Made by a program: the position numbers and the translations under genes. Below the pieces are notes generated by a model, which saw only the letters and a list, made by a program, of their open reading frames with translations, was not told where the DNA came from and ran no database searches. A stretch of DNA of 60,891 nucleotides from Methanobrevibacter sp. Lineage in GTDB: Archaea; Methanobacteriota; Methanobacteria; Methanobacteriales; Methanobacteriaceae. The DNA is taken from positions 96,851 to 157,741 of the forward strand of contig NZ_SUTM01000004.1 of NCBI RefSeq assembly GCF_015062935.1, read 5' to 3'. Below, piece by piece: positions 9,493 to 16,356 of the stretch. Within the stretch, counting starts at the first letter, position 1; each line of letters starts with the position of its first letter.

Positions 9493-11964
9493 TTGATAAA
9501 AAAAATATTTTTTATTTTATCTTTAGCATTAATTGCCGTATCACTGACTTGTGTAAGTGCAAGTGATGTGGACAGTAATGTTACAGCGGATCTTCAAGAT
9601 CTGGCTTTTGAAATCAACTTAACTGATGTTGGTGAAACACTTAATCTAGAGCATGATTATAAAAGCACTAATTCCTCAAATCAAATAATAATCTCAAAAC
9701 CAATAACAATTGATGGAAATCATCATACAATCGATGCTCCTGATGTAAACAGGGTATTTTTGATAAATGCCGATAATGTTTGCATTAAAAATTTAAATTT
9801 CATCAATTCAAGAACAACCGGCCTTGCTGGAGGAGTCATCTCCTGGTGGGGTAACAACGGTACACTGTCAAACTGTAATTTCGAAAACAATTCCGCTTCA
9901 TCAGGTGGTGGTGCGGTTTTATGGAACGGAAATGACGGATGCATAGAAAGCTGCAATTTCATAAATAACAATGTTTCATATGGTCCTGCAGTCAGCTTAA
10001 CCAGCGGAGAAAGCTTTGACCCTTATCAAATTCACATTCAGGTTGTAAACAGTGAAGGCGGAGCCCTTTACTTGAATGGATATAATCTCATTGTCAATAA
10101 CTGCAATTTCTCAAACAATGCTGCACTATTGAGTGGGGGTGCAATCTGTGTTAACTGGAATGGCAATGCCACAATTTCAAACTCCCGCTTCAAAAGCAAT
10201 TCTGTTTCAGAATACAGCGGTGCAATACATGTGGATGGGGACAATTCAACTATAATAGGTTGTGATTTTGAAAATAATCATCAAAAGGATTTGTTTTTAA
10301 ATGCAAATGCTGCTATCATCAATTCCACTTTTGATTATCCTCAGTCCATTGAAGACTGGCATAACGCAACTTACGTTAACGTTACATTCAGGTATGGCAA
10401 TCCCTTTGACGAGTTATGTGAAAGAATAGCCAACACCCCTGAAAGTGGAATTCTGGTTTTAGATAAGGATTATACCTACACCGGCGAACCGGCTAAGGGA
10501 ATTCTAATCAACAAAACCATTACAATAGACGGTAACGGCCACACATTGAACGGAAATCACACATCAAGAATGTTCAATATAAGCGCCGACAATGTGGTTA
10601 TCAAAAACATTAACTTCATCAACGGTAATGCATATGGATTATACTTCTCTAACAATGCTGGTGGAGGTGCAATTTACTGGAACGGAGCAAACGGATACAT
10701 TGAAAACTGCAACTTCACAAACAACACTGGAAGAGGACTTGAATATGATCCGTTTGACAAGGAAGAAACTTTTGTTGATGAAAACGGAACCATCTGGCAT
10801 ACTGTAAGAGTCAGACCAATGGGTGCAAAAATCAATGAAGGCGGAGCTATTGTATGGAACGGTACAAACGGAACAGTTGTCAAATGCATTTTCAAAACCA
10901 ACAGTGTAGGATATCCAAACTATGGCGGAGCAATCTGCTGGAGAGGAGAATCAGGTAAAGTCTTGGAAAGCGAATTCTACAACAATGATGCATGGGGCGG
11001 AGCTGCAATCTGCTGGATAGGAGACAAAGGTACAGTAACATATTCCAAATTTGTCAATTCCGGAAACATTTTCGGAAGGGACGTAATGTGGTTCGGTGAA
11101 GATGGTGCTATCAACTACTGCTGTTTACTTACAGAAGAGGGTGGAAATCCTTTCTATTTCCCTGATAATATAAATGCTGACAATAATATATTGATGGATA
11201 AAAAATATGCATCATATGTCGATAAGCTAGAAAACCTAAGCAACTGGGCTGTTTTATGGACATATCATCCTAGCAAGAATTTTGCTGTGAAAGGTGATTT
11301 GATAACTCTTGAATGTTTTTTTGTCGTATTTGAAATAGAAGGAAATTCCACTGCTATAACATTTTCAGCTAATGTTACCAAAACAGCTGAAAATAACGGT
11401 ATCGTTCAGCATAAAATTGTCAACGGCAAACCTGTTATTGAAATTCTCCCAACACCTTTGATTGTTTCAAATGACATGTCAAAGTTTTACAAGCAATCCA
11501 AAGACTTTAAGGTACGTGTTTATGAGAATGACGGCAGTTTGGTTGTCAATAAAAAGGTTAAATTTACTATTGGTAAAAAGACATATTACAGAACAACCAA
11601 CAGCAAAGGTTATGCGATTTTAAAAATCTCAAACAAGCCTGGAAAATATACTGTTACTGCAAATTATGGCAAGATAACGGTCAAAAACAAAATCACTATT
11701 AAAACAACTTTAATTACTAAAAATGTCAGTAAAAAAGTTAAAAAGACTGGAAAATTCACCGTAAAGACTTTAAACTCCAATGGTAAAGCTGTTAAAAATA
11801 AGATTGTAAAAATCAAATTCAAAGGCAAGACCTATAAAATAAAATCTAATAAGAAAGGAATTGCCACTTTTAAATTGCCAAAGAATTTGAAAGTTGGAAA
11901 ATATACTATAAAAACCACTTACTTTGGTTTGACAAACACTAACAAGATTATGGTTAAAAAATAA
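9493..11964 (+). CDS. Adhesin-like protein with two beta-helix blocks and basic Ig-like tail
   Basis: Secreted surface protein of 823 residues. The frame is open from 9379, inside the tRNA, but the TTG at 9493 follows AAGGAGG (9477-9483) and starts a signal peptide (MIKKIFFILSLALIAVSL, then TCVSA), so it is the likely start. Two related beta-helix blocks (about residues 30-290 and 310-590) each open with a 'pi-TIDG-x-x-HT' strand and contain GGAI-x-W and NCNF-x-NN repeats, an internal duplication. Residues about 650-823 are two Lys-rich Ig-like repeats that align along their length with the C-terminus of the 3492 protein (KNVSKK versus KNISKK, then KGIAT versus NGIAT). There is no membrane anchor. 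It lies just 73 bases downstream of tRNA-Leu. Confidence 0.85.
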   Translation: MIKKIFFILSLALIAVSLTCVSASDVDSNVTADLQDLAFEINLTDVGETLNLEHDYKSTNSSNQIIISKPITIDGNHHTIDAPDVNRVFLINADNVCIKNLNFINSRTTGLAGGVISWWGNNGTLSNCNFENNSASSGGGAVLWNGNDGCIESCNFINNNVSYGPAVSLTSGESFDPYQIHIQVVNSEGGALYLNGYNLIVNNCNFSNNAALLSGGAICVNWNGNATISNSRFKSNSVSEYSGAIHVDGDNSTIIGCDFENNHQKDLFLNANAAIINSTFDYPQSIEDWHNATYVNVTFRYGNPFDELCERIANTPESGILVLDKDYTYTGEPAKGILINKTITIDGNGHTLNGNHTSRMFNISADNVVIKNINFINGNAYGLYFSNNAGGGAIYWNGANGYIENCNFTNNTGRGLEYDPFDKEETFVDENGTIWHTVRVRPMGAKINEGGAIVWNGTNGTVVKCIFKTNSVGYPNYGGAICWRGESGKVLESEFYNNDAWGGAAICWIGDKGTVTYSKFVNSGNIFGRDVMWFGEDGAINYCCLLTEEGGNPFYFPDNINADNNILMDKKYASYVDKLENLSNWAVLWTYHPSKNFAVKGDLITLECFFVVFEIEGNSTAITFSANVTKTAENNGIVQHKIVNGKPVIEILPTPLIVSNDMSKFYKQSKDFKVRVYENDGSLVVNKKVKFTIGKKTYYRTTNSKGYAILKISNKPGKYTVTANYGKITVKNKITIKTTLITKNVSKKVKKTGKFTVKTLNSNGKAVKNKIVKIKFKGKTYKIKSNKKGIATFKLPKNLKVGKYTIKTTYFGLTNTNKIMVKK

Positions 11965-11992
11965 CCATATTCATTTACTTTTTTTTTAAGTT
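11950..11992 (+). terminator. Hairpin terminator overlapping the stop codon
   Basis: The stem atggtta/taaccat (11950-11956 with 11962-11968) includes the TAA stop and is followed by a T-tract. Confidence 0.6.
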
Positions 11993-12111
11993 ATATTATG
12001 CACATATGAAATGACTGATAATGGTATCTTTTTTTAAATCTATTTTTCATAACTTATTTAATGTATTAAATAAAAAGTTTATATTAAATAAAAATTATTT
12101 GGTGATAAATT

Positions 12112-12966
12112 ATGAAGGCTGTAATTCCAGCAGCAGGTTTTGGAACTAGATTTTTGCCTGCTACTAAAGCGCAACCAAAAGAAATGTTGCCTGTTTATGA
12201 TAAACCTACCATTCAATATGTAATTGAAGAAGCGGTGGCTTCTGGAATTGATGATATATTAATCGTTACAGGTAGGAATAAAAGGTCTATTGAAGATCAC
12301 TTTGACAAATCATTTGAACTTGAACAGACATTGCAAAGTGCGGGTAAGGATGACCGCTTAAGGCAAGTTCGTGCAATCACTGATTTGGCTGACATCTGCT
12401 ATGTAAGACAAAAAGAACAGAAAGGTCTCGGAGATGCAATCTATTGTGCTAAAAAGCATATAGGTGGAGAACCGTTTGCAGTTCTTTTAGGAGATTCAAT
12501 TACCAAAGGCCCGACCCCTTGTACCAAACAGCTGATTGACGTTTATGAAAAGTATGATGCATCAGCAATCTCCCTTGAAGAGGTTCCTAAAGAAAAAGTG
12601 GAAAGATACGGTATAATTAAGGGAACTGAAGTTGAACCTGATGTTTACAATATTGAAAAGCTAGTTGAAAAGCCTCTGGCTCATCAGGCTCCATCAAATC
12701 TGGCCATTATGGGAAGATATGTATTGGCTCCTGAGATTTTTGATAAGATTGATGAAACCGAACCAGGTGTTGGCGGTGAAATTCAGCTAACCGATGCCCT
12801 TCAGAAATTGGATTCAATTTACGGTGTGACATTTGAAGGAAAAACCTATGATATCGGTAACCGTTTCGAATGGCTTAAAACATCTATTGAATTTGCAATG
12901 GATGACGATGACTCCAAAGATGAGTTAATGGCTTATATGAAAGAGATTATACATGAAAATGAATAG
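12112..12966 (+). CDS. galU: UTP--glucose-1-phosphate uridylyltransferase
   Basis: Makes UDP-glucose from UTP and glucose-1-phosphate, feeding UDP-sugars to envelope polysaccharide and glycosylation. The 284-residue protein has the nucleotidyltransferase start motif IPAAGFGTRFLPATKAQPKEM (residues 5-25), the LLGDS metal-binding motif near residue 128, and GGEIQLTDAL near 223, all diagnostic of bacterial-type GalU. A GGTGAT Shine-Dalgarno sits 5 bases before the ATG. It is monocistronic, closed by a strong hairpin. It pairs functionally with galE at 51119. Confidence 0.95.
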   Translation: MKAVIPAAGFGTRFLPATKAQPKEMLPVYDKPTIQYVIEEAVASGIDDILIVTGRNKRSIEDHFDKSFELEQTLQSAGKDDRLRQVRAITDLADICYVRQKEQKGLGDAIYCAKKHIGGEPFAVLLGDSITKGPTPCTKQLIDVYEKYDASAISLEEVPKEKVERYGIIKGTEVEPDVYNIEKLVEKPLAHQAPSNLAIMGRYVLAPEIFDKIDETEPGVGGEIQLTDALQKLDSIYGVTFEGKTYDIGNRFEWLKTSIEFAMDDDDSKDELMAYMKEIIHENE

Positions 12967-13000
12967 TTATTTCTTTTGAAATAACTTTAAAACTTTTTTT
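12965..13000 (+). terminator. Hairpin plus T8 terminator after galU
   Basis: A 9-bp perfect stem (12965-12973 with 12978-12986, loop tttt) is followed by an A/T stretch and eight T residues. The next gene starts only 9 bases after the T-run. Confidence 0.75.
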
Positions 13001-13008
13001 TGATTATT

Positions 13009-14232
13009 ATGCAGAATCGATTGATTGAAAAGACCGGTGATGAGATATCTCCACTGGGTTTCGGTGCCATGAGGCTTCCGTTGAAAAACGGTAAGATTGA
13101 TCGTGAGCTTGCAAGAGAACAGATTTATCATGCAATAGATAACGGAATTAATTTTATAGATACGGCTTATCTTTATGGTGACAGCGAAACATTTCTCGGT
13201 GAGGTTCTGCAAGGCGAGTACAAAAACAAGGTAAAATTATGCACCAAACTTCCGGCCATCAACATTAGAAAATATGAGGATATGGAAAAAATCCTTGATG
13301 AGCAGTTAAACCGCCTTCAAAGAGATTCAATTGATTATTACATGATTCATGCCGTTGATTTGAAAGCTATGAATCGTCTGCTTAAAAAAGATTTGCTTAA
13401 ATTCATAAACAAGGCTAAACGGGATGGCAAGATAAATCATGTAGGCTTTTCATACCATGGTCCCAAAGAGGAGTTTGAAATAATTCTCGACGGCTATGAC
13501 TGGGATGTCGTAATGGTTCAGTACAACTATTTTGACGAGAATGTCCAGGCAGGAATGGAAGGAATAGAATATGCGGCTTCTAAAGGGATGGGAGTGTTTG
13601 TAATGGAGCCTTTAAAGGGAGGTATCCTTGCAGGAAAAATGCCTGATGAGGCTGAAGAGATATTCAGAAAAGCCAATCCTAATAAAAGCAATGCAGAATG
13701 GGCGCTGGAATGGGTTTTGAATAATAGAAATGTAACATGCGTTTTATCCGGAATGAATTCAATCGACCAGATTGATGAAAATATCAGAATTGCTAATAAC
13801 ATAACTCCGCTGTCATTGAGCTTTGAAGATATGGAAACAATTGAGCTTGTCAAAAGGGTTTTGAGAAATTCCCTTAAAATCAACTGTTCCACATGCGGAT
13901 ACTGCATGCCATGTCCGCAGGGGGTAAATATTCCGGAATGCATGAAGATATACAATGAAAAATATCTCTTCGGGCATAAGGGATTTTTCAATGAATCATT
14001 TATGGATTATTACCAGTATGTCGGAGGCATCATGGGCAGTGAAGGCAGTGCCGGAAAATGCAACGGTTGCGGAAAGTGCTTACGCAAATGCCCTCAAAAG
14101 CTGGATATCATCTCAGAGCTCAAAAAGGTTAAAAAGGAATTTGAATTTCCAGGACTTAAATTTGTCATGTTTTTTGTCAGGCATATCGGATTTCCGGTTT
14201 ACAGACATGTTGTTAAACTGCTGAACCGTTAG
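13009..14232 (+). CDS. Aldo/keto reductase with C-terminal 2[4Fe-4S] ferredoxin domain
   Basis: Predicted cytoplasmic oxidoreductase of 407 residues. The ATG at 13009 was preferred over an in-frame TTG three codons earlier; neither has an obvious Shine-Dalgarno. Residues about 1-280 are an aldo/keto reductase TIM barrel with the catalytic set visible (D51, Y56 in DTAYLYG, the Lys in LCTKLP, the His in MIHAVD). Residues about 285-375 carry two Cys clusters, C-S-T-C-G-Y-C-MPCP and C-NGC-G-K-C-LRKCP, expected to bind two [4Fe-4S] clusters. This AKR-ferredoxin fusion is common in anaerobes, where electrons may come from ferredoxin rather than NADPH. Substrate unknown. Confidence 0.88.
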   Translation: MQNRLIEKTGDEISPLGFGAMRLPLKNGKIDRELAREQIYHAIDNGINFIDTAYLYGDSETFLGEVLQGEYKNKVKLCTKLPAINIRKYEDMEKILDEQLNRLQRDSIDYYMIHAVDLKAMNRLLKKDLLKFINKAKRDGKINHVGFSYHGPKEEFEIILDGYDWDVVMVQYNYFDENVQAGMEGIEYAASKGMGVFVMEPLKGGILAGKMPDEAEEIFRKANPNKSNAEWALEWVLNNRNVTCVLSGMNSIDQIDENIRIANNITPLSLSFEDMETIELVKRVLRNSLKINCSTCGYCMPCPQGVNIPECMKIYNEKYLFGHKGFFNESFMDYYQYVGGIMGSEGSAGKCNGCGKCLRKCPQKLDIISELKKVKKEFEFPGLKFVMFFVRHIGFPVYRHVVKLLNR

Positions 14233-14387
14233 TTTTTTCTTATTTTGTCAGTTATATTCTCCCACTGTTGAGATTCAACAACATCATAGGTTTCTCTCCA
14301 GAATTTTTGTCTGACAATATTAGTTACTTCAATGAAATTTCGGTGATTTCTCTGTTTTAGAAAATGGTCATAGTAGTCATATGGCAT
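14229..14387 (-). CDS. Small hypothetical protein, convergent with the aldo/keto reductase
   Basis: A 52-residue frame on the minus strand: ATG at 14387, stop TAA at 14229-14231, overlapping the 3' end of the reductase gene by 4 bases. The protein begins MPYDYYDHFLKQRNHRNF and is rich in aromatic and charged residues, with no Cys and no membrane helix. Support for a real gene: a GTGAT Shine-Dalgarno about 5 bases upstream of the ATG, as used by many genes here; a TATA-like stretch (aatatattaaatta in minus orientation) further upstream; and ordinary codon use. No family recognised. An accidental frame is possible, but the combination of signals argues against it. Confidence 0.6.
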   Translation of the reverse strand: MPYDYYDHFLKQRNHRNFIEVTNIVRQKFWRETYDVVESQQWENITDKIRKN

Positions 14388-14555
14388 TATAATCACTTTA
14401 TTTTATAATTTAATATATTATAATGTGTATTATTCTATTTAAAGCTTGTTGAAGCCACTTCGTAAAATTGTTCCCGTTTAACCATCTTATTTAAACTTTT
14501 CTGTTATCTATAAAATTATATACTTCAAAAATAGAAATATTACCAAGGTGAAAAA

Positions 14556-14765
14556 ATGAAACTAGAAGAATTATTGGCACCATGTCCAAAATGCGGTTCA
14601 AAGGACAAAGTAGCTAAAAGAAAATTACTGGACAATCACAGAGCTCATGCAGAAATGGATGCAGTAAAATGTGAAAATTGCGGCTACATTTTCTTTGTAA
14701 ACGACAACATGGACGAAAATGAGAAAAAGAAACTCTTAAATGAATTAAACAAAGTTTACGGTTAA
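14556..14765 (+). CDS. Cys-rich zinc-ribbon-like peptide, candidate radical SAM substrate
   Basis: A 69-residue protein beginning MKLEELLAPCPKCGSKDK with a second pair, CENCGY, near residue 46, giving the CPxCG...CxxCG pattern of a zinc ribbon, followed by a charged helical tail. Its stop is one base from the ATG of the radical SAM/SPASM enzyme, so the two are almost certainly co-translated. Haft-type annotations describe Cys-rich peptides in methanogens paired with a dedicated peptide-modifying radical SAM enzyme (TIGR04165 with TIGR04083, as I recall); this pair resembles that arrangement, but I cannot confirm model membership. It could simply be a zinc-binding protein. The promoter looks good (aaaattatatac, about 14512-14523) with an AAGGTGA Shine-Dalgarno. 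Confidence 0.75.
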   Translation: MKLEELLAPCPKCGSKDKVAKRKLLDNHRAHAEMDAVKCENCGYIFFVNDNMDENEKKKLLNELNKVYG

Positions 14766-14766
14766 A

Positions 14767-15894
14767 ATGACATTTCATGTAATGATTATTCCAACATTAA
14801 ACTGTCCATCAAATTGCAAATACTGTTGGGGATCTGAAAACAAAAAGGAAATGATGGATTTGGAAATCATAGACCAGATAATCGCATGGTTAGAAGATTT
14901 CAGAGACGATAAGGTCCATTTCACTTTCCACGGCGGTGAACCTCTTCTTGCAGGTTATGATTTTTATAAGCAGGCTTTAGAAAAACTGTCCAAACTGCCC
15001 AATCTTGAAGGATTCTCACTTCAAAGCAATATCTGGCTTTTAACTGATGAGCTGATAGACCTATTCCTTGAGTATAATGTGGTTGTAAGCACAAGTATTG
15101 ACGGGCCAAAGGAAATCAATGATTATCAGAGAGGAGAAGGTTACTTTGACAAGACTATGGAAAAATTCAGACTGGCCAAAAGCAAAGGTCTGATTATTAA
15201 CTTTGTTTTGACAGTAACCGACTATTCAAAGGATTTCTCAGATGAATTATATGATTTCTTTAAAAATGAAAAGATGAATCTTAAAATTCACGCAGCATTG
15301 CCGTCACTTAGGGGAGACAATGCCGACCCGTGGGCACTTGACCAGGAAGAACATGGAAAATTGCTCATAGACTGGCTTGACAAATATCTCTATGATTTGG
15401 ATAAATTTACAGTGATGGATTTGGACCACATCTGTAAAAGTTCACTGAGAAGGAGAGGAACTTTATGCACATTCGCAGACTGCATCGGAACCACATTGGC
15501 AGTGGGATCTGACGGTTCCATATATCCATGCTACCGTTTTGTAGGAATGCCGGAGTACGTTTTGGGCAATGTGGCTGACAATCCGAGTTTTGATGATTTG
15601 AAAACATCTGATGCATGGTCAAAACTTATGGAATTCAGGGACTATGTTGGAGAAAACTGTAAGAAGTGCAGATATGTTAAATACTGTGAAGGAGGATGTC
15701 CTTACAATGCAATTGTAGCATATCAGACACCTCAGGCAGTGGATCCTCAGTGCACTGCATATAAAATGATTTTTGGAGAAGTATCAAAAAGGATGAATAA
15801 GGAATTTGCAAAATCCGCATTCGGAATGGGCGGACCGACTCCTAGAAAAGAGGGTGAGCCGTTCAGCATAATGGATCTTGCAATGAAACCTTGA
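14767..15894 (+). CDS. Radical SAM/SPASM peptide-modifying (CbpB-like) enzyme
   Basis: A 375-residue radical SAM enzyme. The SAM-binding cluster motif CPSNCKYC lies at about residues 13-20 and the SAM contact FHGGEPL at about 57. The C-terminal third is a SPASM domain for auxiliary [4Fe-4S] clusters: a Cys pair in LCTFADC, then IYPCYRF, then CKKCRYVKYCEGGCPYN and a last Cys near residue 330. SPASM proteins of this build act on peptides or as anaerobic sulfatase-maturase-type enzymes. No sulfatase is nearby, while small Cys-rich proteins flank it on both sides, which favours peptide maturation. The chemistry installed is unknown. Confidence 0.85.
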   Translation: MTFHVMIIPTLNCPSNCKYCWGSENKKEMMDLEIIDQIIAWLEDFRDDKVHFTFHGGEPLLAGYDFYKQALEKLSKLPNLEGFSLQSNIWLLTDELIDLFLEYNVVVSTSIDGPKEINDYQRGEGYFDKTMEKFRLAKSKGLIINFVLTVTDYSKDFSDELYDFFKNEKMNLKIHAALPSLRGDNADPWALDQEEHGKLLIDWLDKYLYDLDKFTVMDLDHICKSSLRRRGTLCTFADCIGTTLAVGSDGSIYPCYRFVGMPEYVLGNVADNPSFDDLKTSDAWSKLMEFRDYVGENCKKCRYVKYCEGGCPYNAIVAYQTPQAVDPQCTAYKMIFGEVSKRMNKEFAKSAFGMGGPTPRKEGEPFSIMDLAMKP

Positions 15895-15909
15895 TTTTGA
15901 GTTGATAAT

Positions 15910-16035
15910 ATGATTTGTGATGACTGTGAACATCTGGAGTTAAGAAACAAGTATAAGATTGTATGTAAAGTTCATGACCATCTTCTTTTGGATGTTAAGG
16001 AATGCATGAACTATAAAAAAGCTGAAGATGAATAG
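15910..16035 (+). CDS. Tiny Cys-containing peptide downstream of the radical SAM enzyme
   Basis: A 41-residue frame, MICDDCEHLELRNKYKIV and on, with Cys at 3, 6, 19 and 32 and His at 8, 22 and 24; C-x-x-C plus two further Cys would suit a small metal site or a modified peptide. It starts 15 bases after the radical SAM stop with a weak GTTGAT Shine-Dalgarno at normal spacing, and a hairpin terminator overlaps its stop, so it is the last cistron of the unit. I do not recognise the family. It may be a second substrate, an accessory protein or an unrelated zinc peptide. Confidence 0.65.
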   Translation: MICDDCEHLELRNKYKIVCKVHDHLLLDVKECMNYKKAEDE

Positions 16036-16062
16036 ATTTTTTTCTATTCAACCACTATTTTT
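16029..16062 (+). terminator. Hairpin terminator closing the radical SAM operon
   Basis: The 7-bp stem gaataga/tctattc (16030-16036 with 16043-16049) overlaps the stop of the tiny peptide and is followed by a T-rich run. Confidence 0.6.
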
Positions 16063-16106
16063 TTTTATTAATTTTTCTTTGAAGCAATATTTCTCTAATT
16101 TTTTTC

Positions 16107-16342
16107 AGTAATACCGAGTATTTAAATGAATTCAAAAAAAGTAATAATATTTATATATTATAGTTTATATATTATGAAACAGTAATACTGAGTATTTAAA
16201 TAAACTCAAAAAAAGTAATACTTTTTGGCTGTTGGTACTTACTTGGTAATTTTTTTTTTAAAGGTTTGAAAAATTTGGGATAACCCTTAAAAAATTTTTG
16301 AGTAATACTGGGTATTTAAATAAATTCAAAAAAAGTAATACT
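16107..16342 (+). repeat. Three direct copies of a 40-bp promoter/operator-like repeat
   Basis: Near-identical 40-bp units lie at 16107-16146, 16181-16220 and 16301-16340 (start spacing 74 and 120 bases). Each reads AGTAATACyGrGTATTTAAAT, then rAAyTC, an A-run, and AGTAATA. Each unit holds an inverted repeat AATAC-N3-GTATT, a TATA-like TATTTAAAT and a second AGTAATA half-site. The third ends 14 bases before the metal ATPase start codon. This fits tandem binding sites for a repressor or activator of the metal pump. It fills the roughly 320-base gap upstream of that gene; no coding region is seen in it. Confidence 0.75.
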
Positions 16343-16356
16343 TCGAGGTGTTTAGT

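Noticed and set aside
16107-16342. CRISPR array
   Set aside because: There are only three imperfect repeats with unequal, AT-rich spacing, each carrying promoter-like elements, and no cas genes.
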